Origin: Dryococelus australis
Taxonomy: Eukaryota > Arthropoda > Insecta > Phasmatodea > Phasmatidae
Length of the DNA: 64,000 nt
Assembly (NCBI GenBank): GCA_029891345.1
Contig: CM057000.1
Coordinates: 127,137,338-127,201,337, forward strand
Reading direction: 5' to 3'
Below the pieces are notes generated by a model that saw only the letters and a list, made by a program, of their open reading frames with translations, did not search any database and was not told the DNA's origin. Below are positions 1 to 11,168 of the stretch, piece by piece; the stretch's first letter is position 1; the number at the start of each line of letters is the position of its first letter. The position numbers and the translations under genes are program-made.

Positions 1-539
1 ACACACATCAATAGCAAGAGGATAATTAGTACAGACCTTTACCTAGCAGTTGTACCAGTGTTAAACACAGTTGCGGCAAAATACTAACGTGCATTACATG
101 CATTGAGCTATGTCGTGGAAAACAAATATGTTAATGTAAAATAACCGTAAGAACTGTCGTCAATTCAGGTATTTTTAAAACTTCATAAAGCTGACCTAAA
201 TAATGTTAGAGGCCTAAACTGTGAATATTCGTACGGAATGGTTTTTGGAATATGGCAGAATTCTTTGCAGATCTGTAAACAGTAAACAACACATTTTACA
301 GGTATAAAAGTATAAGTCGCATTTCAATGATTATTTTTAGGCGTAGCGAAAGTATACGAACATATGTACACACGCAATGGAATGTAAACATTGATTTTGA
401 CACATGCTACATGACTGTCACATGGTAATGTTTGTTTAAATTTGGCGGAAGGATACGAAACGGACCTGGAAGTAGATATTTAGCACGGCTCCGAAAAAGT
501 TGCTTCCAATGGGGAATGGACTATAGGAAAATGTTGGCA
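1..539. other. AT-rich DNA, no gene seen
   Basis: I see no convincing coding frame, RNA gene or repeat end here. The stretch lies directly upstream of the gypsy-like gag region. It could contain the element's 5' leader, but I found no 5' LTR or primer-binding site. Confidence 0.4.
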
Positions 540-2740
540 GACACGGAAGCACTTCGCTCTTTAATTGAAGCACTAAGCGGCCAAATTAGTAATGTATAAG
601 AAAATGTATATAGTAAAATAGATAGCGTTAGTGAATATGTAAATAACCAAATTATTAGTGATAGTGAATCTCTAAATAGTCAGATTAATTGTATAAATAG
701 TCAAATTAGTAGTGTTAATAGTCATATTAGTAGTGCAAATACTCAAATTATTAGTATTAGTGTATTAGGAGACAAGAAAATAGACAGCGTTAGCGAAGTA
801 GTAGACATGACAATAGACAGAGATAAAGAATATGTAGATAGAAAAATAGACAGTGCCAATGAGAATGTAGACCGAAAGATAGAAGGTGTAAGCGAGTCAA
901 TGAACAATAAAATAGACTGTGTAGACAAGAAGATCGAGAGTGAGAGTGAGAGAATGGACAGTATGAATGAAAGGATGGGCAGTATTGAGCAAGAAATGAA
1001 ACAGGAAGTGAGCGCCCTCAAGAAGGAATGGCAGGAATCCTTGAAGCAGCAGGGAGACGGCATGCAGGGGCGGAAGAGGAGCCGAGATTGGTCACCACTG
1101 AGAAGACGAGTGCGGGCAGTAAGAAGAAAGCAGAGGTCTCCACCAGTGCAGCCATCGCATGGGAAGCGCAGCAGTTCTGCAGTGAGGGTACGCCTCAGCC
1201 AGGCTACGACAACTGTCACTCATCGACGGAGGCGCCGAGAATGCTCGAACGGTGGAAAGGAGGGACACTTACTACCCTACTGTCCACGGGTGCCACCCGA
1301 GACTAGTCATCGAGTAATCGTCCAAGGAACAGCTACACGAACAATTAGAACTGACAGCCGCAGTAATGCCTATCCAGAACACAGTCCCATCGAAACAACT
1401 GGTCACATCCTTTCTGAGGGAAAAAAGAAAGACTGCTATATGGATGTATGGTGGTAAGAATCCCAAGGGTAGTGGAGTCGGACCGCATAAGAAGTCACCC
1501 TGCAATTAACGCAGGCGAGGTAATGAGAGAAGTCCGGATTACAGACGAAGCTGCACATATGCACCCTCGGGAGAAGGAAGATAGATAGAGGGCAGGAAAC
1601 GAGCATATCCCAGTGTCTAGTGGCATCAAGACGAACCCTCGACGAGGCCCGAGAGTTGCCGACAATGCACTCAGGGAAGGACGGCTAGTGCGGATGTATG
1701 AAAGAAGATGCCTTTGAGATAACACTTCTCAGTACCAGGGATGTTGGAAAGACCTTTGCCAAATTTTGAATCGAGTAAGTGACACTTCCTTCCACACCTG
1801 CTGCCAGGACTCCTTGAAAGAAAAGTTTAAAGTTGTACACATTGACCGACTGGCGCTCCACGAAGGTCCAGATGTTGGAGAGTCTGTTCGGAACAAAAAT
1901 TCTTAAGGAGGGGGCAGTGTTACGGTCTGCAGCTGGCAGTTGCCACCACCTCCTTTTATGCACGGCCTATAGTGACCCACCTCGTCCCCCTCCTCCTGAG
2001 GAAGCCTGGGAATGACTGACAGCAGCGAGACCTGGCTGACATGACAGCCCCTCATCCTCTCTGCTGAAGAGCCAATGAACATTCAGGAGGCGCAAGAATA
2101 TTCTGGAAATTAGGACACTCGGCGCAACTAGGGAATTCGCGAAATTTTTGGATGACGGCCTACGACCCTATAAATACTGCAGCGATCCGACGGCCAGCAG
2201 TATGGCGGAAGACATCTGGCCGAGTGCGAGAGTGAAGTTAGGTTGGGACGACCGGACGACGGCGGGCGAGGTGTTCGTGGTGCGAATGGATGAGAGGGTC
2301 TGGTATCCGGCGAGTGAAGCCTACTGTGTGTGAGGGCGCTCGGAGAACTCTAGAATATTGCGGACTGGAGGGACATGGACTAACCTGAGGTAGGACTGAA
2401 TGTACACGTAATACGGATTTTATTGTAAATATTGGAACTGTCAAATATGGACACATACTTTATAAAATTATTGAATAGGTTTTGATACACTGTCTATTGG
2501 GGCTGATTTTTAATAATTTAATTAAATTAGTATATTTGAGGTAATTATAAATTATATATTGATATAATTAATAGTGAACAGTAAGTGATATATATTTATT
2601 GTGAGATGTTGAGTCGAGATAATTTTGTTTGTAGTTGTTAATAAAACTAAGAAATTATAATTAACTCTTAATTTAGTTAAGACCTCAATCCCTTAACGAA
2701 CTTAGTTTAGCCCACTGAATTTCAGAGAGCAATTGTGACA
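540..2740 (+). mobile_element. Broken Ty3/gypsy LTR retrotransposon remnant
   Basis: Fossil LTR element. From about 540 to 1120 the plus strand encodes a long, highly charged coiled coil built on short repeats of the form xxIDxxxExx, followed by a basic segment and a zinc-knuckle-like stretch near 1240-1285. This order is typical of a gypsy-type gag. Around 1827-1860 the motif KVVHIDRLA matches the conserved tail of Ty3/gypsy integrase. A purine-rich tract at about 1906-1917 (AAGGAGGGGGCAG) follows, and then a 3' LTR begins with TGTTACGG. The central part of pol and a 5' LTR are not visible. The element is clearly broken, with more than a few breaks, and looks old. Family assignment rests on the integrase tail, the polypurine tract and the LTR start together. 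Confidence 0.7.
1918..2740 (+). repeat. 3' LTR of the gypsy-like element
   Basis: It begins TGTTAC immediately after the polypurine tract and ends GTGACA, so the termini form a short inverted TG...CA pair. Inside are a TATA box (TATAAATA at 2169-2176) and a polyadenylation signal (AATAAA at 2640-2645), in the order expected for U3, R and U5. The right boundary is inferred from the terminal GTGACA and is less certain than the left one. No second LTR is present to compare with. Confidence 0.6.
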
Positions 2741-3728
2741 TTATACTAATTAGATATCTGTTAGTCGCATCTCAGCTTGACTTGCGACATCTTTCCCGAA
2801 ACCTGCGAAAATCTTTGCTAGAGCCGCGCTGTATCAAGGGCGCACTGTGAGAAATATTGGGCGCTACGAACATGCTCACAGGATAAGGTGCGCAATACTA
2901 TACCACGCTGCTTTGTCAGGATATCAGAAAGCCCTGAGATCGATACCGAACATGCGGGATCATCAAAAAAAAATGACGTGCTGTATTTCCGTCATTCGTT
3001 GTGCCTTGGCCTTGTATGTCAGTATCAATATACAGGCCCATCACTAGTCGGAAACGAAGCTTCCTGGCTCTGTTCTTACCCTCGACCTCACTTCTAAACT
3101 CTTTGTTCACGTGATAAGACCGTATCACTAACCTATATCTTAGGAGAAGCCACTGGAAAAATCGTATGTAGGATTTGAATGTTGATAGCCCATAGTCCAG
3201 AGTTGACGAGAAGTTAATACACGAGAAAACATTCGTATCCATAAAGATAGTGAGACGATAATAAAACGTACTTTAATAAACACCATAAACATAAAAAACA
3301 CCAAACCTTGCCATTTTCTTCTTTCCAAAAATGTAAAATATTTTTAAAAGCAATCTTCGGCAAATACTTTACTTTAAATCTGTCATTGCACAAGTAAATA
3401 TTCTATTGTTAAGTAGTGTCTGTTTTGTTTCGACCTATCGTTCGAGTATCAATGTGGAACTAAATTTGGACATACAGTTAATTAACGGATACAAAGATGT
3501 TGCTTACTTTACGTCAAAAGTAAAGGTCAATTCTTTTGTTGGTAGCATCGAGAAATTTGCTTTTGCGAAATAAACGTCAAAATTTATTTCGAAACTGCTG
3601 AGTTGTAATATTTGCATTTAATTTTCTAAACATTTTACTGATTTACACAATATTGCATTTGTTGATGCTAATAGTTTTTAAAATCTGTTCATTGACACTT
3701 CATTTTTTTTTTGTTCCACGAATCCTTA
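2741..3728. other. AT-rich DNA, no gene seen
   Basis: The short open frames here overlap each other on both strands and show no protein-like composition. No repeat ends or RNA genes were recognised. Confidence 0.4.
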
Positions 3729-4162
3729 TAGGCTATTCACGATAAAATGAGCACTTTTGAAAACCCTGTTTAAGTTCAAAATGTATCACATTACGTATTC
3801 TTCCGCATTATGTACGATTAACATTGTCATGGGGGTCATCATTATATTCATGGGTCGGTCAATTGAAACTGGGAAATTTTTTTTTAAAAGTAAATATTTT
3901 ACAAATCTGCTCAGCACTTTTACACTTCGGTGCATTAAAAAAAAAAAAAAAATAGAAAGCGAAAGAAAGAATTTAAGTTAACAGAAATTGTTACCTGACA
4001 CTTTTTATTCGACGTTAAGATACGGAACTACTTTCCCATTCATCGATACAAACTTACCTGGGTGCATGTCACTCAAGGTGCCCGTTAAAATATATGCAGG
4101 TAGGAATAGTCACTTTTTCTAACGTCGATTTCGAAAGTGCTCACTTTATCGTGAACAGCCCT
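3729..4162 (+). mobile_element. MITE family 1, copy 1 (full length)
   Basis: A non-autonomous DNA element of about 434 bp. The left end TAGGCTATTCACGATAAA and the right end ATCGTGAACAGCCCT are imperfect inverted repeats of about 30 bp, continuing into GAGCACTTTTGAAA and its complement. Both sides are flanked by TA, the target duplication of Tc1/mariner-type transposases. It has no coding capacity; the interior is AT-rich with an A-run near 3937. At least seven relatives in this window share its interior. This copy defines the plus orientation used for the family. Confidence 0.85.
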
Positions 4163-4374
4163 TAACTACAATATGTTATAAAATTGCCAGTTATTTCATA
4201 AGAAGTGAACATTTTCAATTTGTCAGTATACAACAGCTGCCCTCTTTATAGAATTATTTTTTTTTTTTTTGTTAAATGTATACCCGTGTGGGTATTTCAC
4301 ATACCGCTTGATGTGAATACCGAGTGTGGCGAAGTAATTCTATGTAAATACTGCAGACTTTTTGCCCAGTCCAA

Positions 4375-4830
4375 GTTGGTTTGCAGCAACATCTGGACAG
4401 CGCCTGCCGAGCTCTTTAGCTGCCTCGCACGAAATACCATGGGCTTAGCGGCCACCGCGGCGAGGCAGACGCGGTATATTCATTAGCGAGGCGTCCGCCC
4501 CACCCCACCCCCACCCCTGCGCATGTCCTAATTAAGAGCAAGTGGGTGGCTTCGCACGACCCTTATCCCTTTATTCTTCCCTGCTCTCCTCGCGGATGGC
4601 GCGCGAGACGCGTGGGCCTTCGCCCCCCTCCCCCCTCCTCGCACGGGGATGAGTAAGCCTTCGGTATTACGAGTCCTAGACCTCCTGCGCGTCGCGAAGC
4701 TGCTCCTGATCTTCTGGAAGATTCGGCCGACACAGCTACCTGCTGGACTCACTAGCCCTCGGTCCGCCTGCACTATACGAGAGACACGAGGCCAGTAGCA
4801 CTCACGACTAGAATGTGGGACACCGTGGGC
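4375..4830. other. GC- and CpG-rich island
   Basis: A sharply GC-rich segment in AT-rich surroundings, with C-rich runs near 4500-4520 and 4623-4640 and many CpG dinucleotides. It has no convincing reading frame; the 81-codon minus frame across it has a composition explained by GC richness. It could be an unmethylated regulatory region or promoter, or an old insertion. I cannot tell which from sequence. Confidence 0.35.
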
Positions 4831-4905
4831 TTTGAATAATTTGTTCCATTTTATCTACGGCAGTATTTCCTTTTTATGTGCCATACGAGCACATGTGTGC
4901 TAGGA

Positions 4906-5248
4906 CCAGGGTTCACCATACATGGGCGTACAGAAAATCAAAGGTTCAATTGTGATAGTATTTTCAACTAAGGTTATTTCTTTTTTAAGATTGAACCCAT
5001 CTAGATATGTAAACCATTCAAATTTTAAATTCGCTATTTAATTATTTTTAAAATGTCACAGTTTTATAAATTATGAAAAAGTTCATTTTAAATTTGAAAA
5101 TTAAAATTAGGAAGGATTACATACCTAGATGAGTTCAATCTCAAACAAAATAACCTTGGTTGAAAATACTATCACAACAAATAACTGATAAATCTTTGTC
5201 CGAATTTAATATTTGATTCCCTATACGCCCATGCATGGTGAAGCCTGG
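4906..5248. mobile_element. Inverted-repeat MITE with long arms
   Basis: The left arm starts CCAGGGTTCACCATACATGG. The right end, read in reverse complement, starts CCAGGCTTCACCATGCATGG. The arms continue as imperfect complements for over 120 bp, sharing GTGATAGTATTTTCAAC and TTGAACYCATCTAGRTATG. The centre is about 80-100 bp of AT-rich DNA. No open frame is present. Only one copy was found here and the target duplication is unclear, so the superfamily is unassigned. Confidence 0.75.
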
Positions 5249-6217
5249 CATTAACGCGTTTCTTGTGAAATAGTTGTTCGCACGAATACGCGTATCTCGG
5301 TAAATAAATGTTCTGCAAATACGAATTTTTCGTCAGGATAGATAATAACCAATCATCTATGCCCCTAATTTTTTTACGTTTGTCATATTAAGTGTATTCT
5401 TGGAGAGAAAAAAATGCGTGGAGATGGTCAAATATCGCATATTTAAAGCCTATGCAGTTTACTTAAGCGGCAATGGAAAAGTAAGATGATACGGGCGTAA
5501 TTTAATATGTGGTCTTTCATCGCATGTAAAAAAAATCCTGTTGTCAAAGATGTAACTTGCACAGTACAACGTTAGGACGGAAACACTGCACGCCTTGCGC
5601 GTAGGAGCGATGAGGCGCTAGGCGTGCGGGTTAGTGTCGCCCGTATCGCTCTCTCGCTTCTTGACCTTGTACGCGGGGGTCCATCCCACTCGTAAGAGTT
5701 ATTACGCTCGTGATCTTGCATACATACAAGGTTAACTCTAAGAAGAAGTAAACGCTTCTACTACAACGAATAACATAAACTTCTTGTAAATTGCTTTTCT
5801 TTTATAAATAAATTGTTTTTTTTTTTTGTGTGTTTCTTTGTTTTCCTAACACACAATTACGAAATTTTTAACAGCGGATTTACAACTCACTACGAATTCT
5901 ATTTCGACCTTGTCAGCTCAGTCGTGTCATTTGAATATTTTTATTTAGAAGCAGTAGAGGTAATTTTTAGTTTTTTAAACTAAAATCCATACATTATTTA
6001 TTTAAACAAATGTTTTCCAGTGATTCTATTTGCTGAAATTTTATCATGCGTGTATACTAAATAACGTTAAGTTTCTACACTTTATGTATATCAATTTTTC
6101 CGCTTTTAATCATATTGTATCCGCGTGATACCAAGGCATTAAAAAGTGTACTATCAAAATCAGAAATGAAAGTACAAAAACCGCAAATTACAACTACCAA
6201 GAACGATTAAAGAATTC

Positions 6218-6342
6218 TCACACGGCGTAAGATTCGAAAAAAGGTCGACAGGGTATGCCGCCAGATGCATTCACGGCACACTTTGCTAATTGGGATGGCA
6301 ACGATAAGTCAGCTTCCTCCATTACGAATCTATGATATTCAG
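6218..6342 (-). CDS. Weak candidate exon, product unknown
   Basis: On the minus strand a good acceptor (TTTCATTTCAG) at about 6353-6343 precedes a short open segment. It reads EYHRFVMEEADLSLPSQL, then AKCAVNASGGIPC, and ends at a stop at 6218. The composition is more protein-like than neighbouring frames. I recognise no domain, and there is no supporting upstream exon. It may equally be chance. Confidence 0.15.
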
Positions 6343-6952
6343 CTGAAATGAAACTTGGTTGCAAATTTAATCGAACTTTTATTGAAACGAAGCAGAAGTA
6401 GGACTGCAATATTGCAGTTCAGTCTGTTTTTTTTTTTTTTTTTGGTTCGCTCTATTTTTGGGTAACTTTAATCACTAACTTATTTAATTAATATTTGTAT
6501 ACATAGAAATGAAAATTGTTGCTAAACATTTTTATGACATCCAAGCCATGAGTTTTGTACGGAAATGTTACTATTGTTTTTAAAAAATCTGGTTTAACTT
6601 AAGTGTGTGAATAGTACACCGCTTAAGTTATCCGCACTATTTAATTAGTATTTTACTGTTGGCCTTGCACGAATACGTGTAAATTATAAAGTTTAAATAG
6701 TTATTTAAAACAAAATTTTGAGTTTTATAATACCTGCAACTATTATTCCATACGTATGTATTTATAATATACTTTCCCTTCTTTATATTTAAATACTATG
6801 AAAGAAGGAAATCTTTAACCATGGAATTATAGTCTGATAAAATTTATCATGCACTTATATACATATATATATAATATATAAAGATTCATCTACATGAATA
6901 TTTATAAACTTTAAAATTTATAGCATAACGTTACAGTTACATAAATGCTTCC

Positions 6953-7028
6953 CTATTATCTTCAGCTGTAAAGCCTACAATGATATACCTATTATCTTCA
7001 GCTGTAAAGCCTACAATGATATACCTAT
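6953..7028. repeat. 36-bp tandem duplication
   Basis: Two essentially identical head-to-tail copies of a 36-bp unit containing TATCTTCAGCTGTAAAGCC. The lack of divergence indicates a recent local duplication. Confidence 0.85.
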
Positions 7029-8500
7029 TAAAGAATATTGCTAACAAATCGTGTGAAACTTAATATCTCCTAACAAATATAATAAAATAGAGCTGGTTTT
7101 CAGCATCATTCATGCATCAAACGTGTGTAATCCGAGTGGTTTGTCTTTCACTGCGAAAGTACGCAACATGGTTGTCTCGATGATTGACTTACCGCCACTG
7201 ACGCGATGGAGAACAAAGTCATGTAAATGTACTGTTCTAATTCTGCATCTATGGTTATAGATGGACCATGTAAGCAGTAAAACATTATACCTGTTAGAGG
7301 TCACTAGTTCCTGGAACATCACGCATATGTTTCTGCTCTTTCGTAATTCTTATTTGGCATTTTTATTGTAAATAATATACAGTTATAATTGACAAACATT
7401 AATTGTCTTTTTAATTTACGCATAGTAAATTTACGCACTTCTTCGTAAGAAAAATTTAACACTTGGAGGAGAATATTTTACGACAGTCGTATTGATGAGA
7501 CTCCGGGAATGAGGATTTCTCTTATTTGTCATTTAACCCAAAAAATTATTTTTTTCCCCTAAAAACTCAAAAACAAAAAATTGCACCCATTTTATTTCCG
7601 AGATCTGCTTTCAAAAATTGTTCGATTCCACAAAAATAACAATAATTTTCTTGTATAAAATAATTTAAAATTAAATTCTTCTTTACAGAGTTATTTCGGC
7701 TGTGTGGGAGAGTCCTAGTAAACCAAGATAAACAAAGGCTAGTCAAAAAATTCACTAAGACAGAGGTTTTGAAAGTAATTATGGAACTAATGATAATTTC
7801 CAGGAATATTTGAATATCTCTGGGATCAGTCACTCCTTCAGCATCTCCTGCCGACATTGTCTCGTGGATTCTGCAAAACCATATGTTACTCTGTTCCATC
7901 ACCTCCTACAGTCGTCTTGCTCGAAGCCTCCACAATTTTTCTATTTAACGAAATAAAATCAGCTTTGAAAATACGGTTTCCTGAAGATGATCGAAACATA
8001 AAAAATAACGTGATGGGTGAACTGAAGGCGTTCACATAGGAGAAAATCAGTAATAAAATCAAACTAATATACGATTTTGTATCGTATACATCAGAAAGCC
8101 CAAGGATCAAAAGTCAAAATTCTATAATCCTGTAATTTATTATGATTACACGAGAAAGCGGAAAATTTGCCTGTGATTACACTGACGGGCATGGAAATCG
8201 CTGCACCCGTACAGCGTAATCTATTCTCATTAAACTCAAGCCGTAATGCAGTACAAAAATACGCAATGCAAACGGGTGAAGTGACGTCACGGAATCGTCA
8301 CTGGGATACGTGAAATGGGAGACACTCGTGGCCAGTACCTAGTGCTTGCAAGGGTCATGAAACGTGCTGGAGAGGGAGAAGTATGCTAGTTAAGGGACAC
8401 AGCAGAAAGCGATGACGTCGTGCTCCAGAAGAATATCACCAACGACACCATTTTGAACAGGGGCGTGCGGTCGGACTCGACGAAGCAGGATGGTCGGCTG

Positions 8501-8931
8501 TAATCCATTCATGGTTACTTCACGCTTTCCCTGAAGCACTGCTAAAGCTCCACCTTTCAGGATATTCCTCCACCTCGTGCTAACTAAGCTTACCTAAGTC
8601 TACAGAATTACACCAAAAGACAATGCACCGAATTCGTGCGCGCTCAGTTGTAATGTTATTTAGCATGAGAACTATTTCTTATCAGGCGCTACGGACACAC
8701 ACATTTCCCCGCCGTCTTTTTTTCATTTTTACTATATATGAACTATTATAATTAATAAACTAAATATAGGAAACAATTCAATTTAACAAAAAAATAAGAG
8801 ACCTTTATGTTAACAGAGCCATAAAATGCTTGTGTTAGGTGACATATTTAGGAATTGACTAAAGACATCACACATAGGGTGATTTTCCAAAGGTTTGATA
8901 TGAAAAGTGTGAAGAATCCACAAACAGACTA
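8501..8931 (-). mobile_element. MITE family 2, copy 1, inside the Tc1 relic
   Basis: About 430 bp, reverse orientation relative to the other copies. It starts TAATCCATTCATGGTTACTT and ends at GAATCCACAAACAGACTA, the degenerate inverted partner. The interior contains recognisable family segments in reverse: CTGAAGCACTGCTAAAGCT, GAATTCGTGCGCGCTCAG and GAGAACTATTTCTTATCAGG. It separates the helix-turn-helix part of the Tc1-like transposase from the next block, so it inserted after that transposon. Confidence 0.8.
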
Positions 8932-9060
8932 GAGTCGTATAGGCATTCATTCTGGCCGTGCAGTCATCATTCTGATACGATGTGTGCAGGCGTGGATACG
9001 TAAAGATGGGATGCTGCTACGTGGAGTAAATACTGCTAATACCAGACGCACCACAGTTTT

Positions 9061-9626
9061 GTCCGGTTGCACCAACATCTTCCTCGATCCGAGATCGAAT
9101 GATCCTAGTTCTGAACCAGGATCCAGTTTGATCTTGATTCCAATCTAAAAGTGTTGCATAAACGAGATTTCGTGATTCTGGATGCCCGATTCGTTGATGT
9201 TGGTTCCAAAGTGAGAGATCGAGATTAAGTATGAGACAAATTCTTCTATCGGTTCGTAATATATGACGTCATGGAAGTAGGCGTATTTTTCACTATAGAT
9301 AGAACTAGATGTGCGATGTTTTACCTGTTTTAAATGAATTATCGTTGTACGAATTTTACTGAATAATATTCAAGTGCGTATAATGTTGTCTTAATTTCCC
9401 AAGGAAACAATCGAACATAGTTCTATCTATATTTTTAAACTAGTACATTTGTCGACGTTGGCTGCTGATCTCGGATCGAGATTTAGAACCTCCGAAATTG
9501 GCGGTTCGAAATAAACTGCATCTCGATCTCCAGTTCAACTCTGAACTGGAATGGTGAAACAGTTTTCTGTGTCGTTCTGAGATCCAATCTCGGATCGAGT
9601 TTTGACCCACGACGGCGCAACCGGAC
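9061..9626. mobile_element. 566-bp inverted-repeat MITE inside the Tc1 relic
   Basis: Terminal inverted repeats GTCCGGTTGC and GCAACCGGAC. Partial inner arms share CTCGATCCGAGAT and its near-complement on both sides. The interior is full of ATCTCGATC-type palindromic words. It lies between two consecutive conserved blocks of the Tc1-like transposase (NTRRTT and REDRRI), which fixes it as an insertion. No coding capacity and no second copy here. The target duplication is unclear, so the superfamily is not assigned. Confidence 0.75.
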
Positions 9627-10095
9627 ATTAGGGAAGATCGTCGTATCGATCGACGTTGCAGTAGCAGAACATGGCACCAGATCCTGCAGCCTACGGGACC
9701 TGCACTGCGTTTGCCGCTCTCAACAAGAACCGTTCGTCTCTGTTAGAGTGAGGCCGGCCCACGGGTTCGGTGCCAGGAACTCTCCGCTTCGCGACCTAAT
9801 GGCACCAGGAACTTGAACACTGTACAGAGGAAGGGCGTCGCATTGTGGTCTCCGATAAGTCCCGCAGCGGTGTGCAACGTAACGAACTTGTACTGATTCG
9901 CGAACGCCATACGTTCCGGACATCAGGTGGTTATGGTTGGGGTGCCATCACTCACGACTCCTGGTAACATCTCGTGGTTGTTGTAGGCACAGAGGAAGCA
10001 CAGCGATTCGTCAGTGATGTCCTGTGAACCAATTCCATTCCATTTTTGCGCAGCATACCCAGAGCTATAATGCCGTAAGATAATGCTCAGTCTTA

Positions 10096-10517
10096 AAGGC
10101 TGTTCACGATAAAGTGAGCACTTTTGTAATCAACCTTAGAAAAAGGTCACTGCCCCTACATGCATATATTTAACGGACACAACGAGTGATATGTGCCCAC
10201 TAAAGTTGGTAACGATGGAGGGGAAAGTAGTTCCATATATTAACGTCAAATAAAAAGTGTTAGGTGACAATTCTTTATAAATTAAAATATTTATTTTGCG
10301 TTGTGTTTTTTTTTTAATGCGTCAAAGTGTAGAAATTAGCAGATTTGTACAATATTTACTTCTCTAATAATTTCAGAGTTTCACCTGACCGACGGATGAA
10401 TAAAGTTATGAGGCCCATGGCAATGTTAATTTTACATAAGGCGGAAAAATACTCAAAGCGCACAAAAGTAGATCATAAGCAGGGCTTTCAAAAGTGCTCA
10501 TTTTACCGCGAACAGCC
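10096..10517 (-). mobile_element. MITE family 1, copy 2, inside the Tc1 relic
   Basis: Starts AAGGCTGTTCACGATAAAG after TA (10094-10095) and ends CCGCGAACAGCC before TA (10518-10519). The interior is the reverse orientation of copy 1: GTAACGATGGAGGGGAAAG, then the TTAACGTC region, then CCTGACCGACGGATGAATAA. It sits between the DNAQS and THRTTQQALQD pieces of the Tc1-like transposase, so the empty site can be reconstructed as a single TA. Confidence 0.9.
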
Positions 10518-10743
10518 TACAGACACATCGCACCACGCAACAGGCTCTACAAGACAAGATGGAGATTTCTGGACATTCGCCATTGCGACGCAGATGTTCG
10601 TCATGTGAAAACAGGACTGAGCACGGGAAAAAAAATACTTCAACGCGACAAGCAACCCATGGACGAGAAAATAATTACATCTATACAACACTGAAAAATT
10701 TCAACAGAGAATAGAGTCGCACTGTGTGTTCCCCAACCCTGTG

Positions 10744-10800
10744 GGCCGCTGCCTGAAGACGGGAACAGATTGCAGTTCCCGAAACGTCAGCATCTGTCAG
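10744..10800 (+). other. Hammerhead-like hairpin motif (CTGAAGA-stem-GAAAC)
   Basis: CTGAAGA (10753-10759) is followed by a perfect 7-bp stem, CGGGAAC with GTTCCCG (10760-10766 and 10775-10781), and then AAACGTC. This resembles the CUGANGA/stem II/GAAA core of hammerhead ribozymes. However, the G that should begin GAAA is taken up by the stem, and I found no clear stems I and III. Similar motifs recur in the tails of some retroelements. A functional ribozyme is unproven. Confidence 0.3.
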
Positions 10801-11168
10801 TCGTGGAAAAAACTGCTCTTTGTTCTCGTGCGAGTTTCTTCGTTTTGTTTGTTTTATTATAGAAAGTAGATAACTAGCATGTGTCGTCTTCAGTGTGTTG
10901 TCTGTTGGTCGTATATAGTGTTTTCGTACACACACACACACACACACAAACACACACGCACGCACTACGCACACATACACACACGTATGCATATATATGG
11001 CTTTGTGCATATATATTCTTCAATACAGCATACCTCGCTTGTATTCGGTTGTGCCTGGCGAAACTGCTGTGTTTTAATGCGTTTCTATGTGGTTTTGTCC
11101 TATTTTGTTCTTACTTATTTTGTCAGTGTTGTCCTAGGTTTTTCAAGCAGGTTTCTTGCCTGTGTCCT
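10801..11168. repeat. CA microsatellite (10928-10984) and flanks
   Basis: An interrupted (CA)n tract of about 57 bp on the plus strand. It generates His/Thr-rich open frames in several phases, which are artefacts. The flanks to 11168 hold nothing recognisable. Confidence 0.8.

Larger units (their letters stand above)
5249..8160. other. AT-rich DNA with a small GC-rich patch
   Basis: Mostly featureless. A GC-richer patch lies at about 5575-5690 and a 36-bp tandem duplication at 6953-7028. A weak minus-strand exon candidate lies near 6218-6342. The 111-codon minus frame at 7567-7902 is within chance length for this base composition. Confidence 0.4.
8395..10610 (+). pseudogene. Tc1-like transposase relic, split by three insertions
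   Basis: Decayed Tc1/mariner-superfamily transposase on the plus strand. Collinear pieces can be read. Near 8415-8500 is RRAPEEYHQRHHFEQGRAVG followed by LDEAGWS, the N-terminal helix-turn-helix region. Near 8950-9057 is GRAVIILIRCVQAWIRKDG with NTRRTT. Near 9629-9673 is REDRRI. Near 9833-9990 is VVSDKSRSGVQ with GGYGWGAITHDSW, matching the first catalytic Asp block SDESRF and the following VMVWGAIS block. At about 10030-10090 is PFLRSIPRAIMP then DNAQS, matching the second Asp block QDNAxPH. After the last insertion THRTTQQALQD continues at 10520-10555. Stops and frame changes are frequent, and the final acidic catalytic residue was not found. The coding relic is interrupted at 8501-8931, 9061-9626 and 10096-10517 by younger elements. 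Confidence 0.8.

Noticed and set aside
7567-7902. 111-codon minus frame as a gene
   Set aside because: Length is within chance for this AT content, with no domain, no splice context and low-complexity Ile/Phe/Leu composition.
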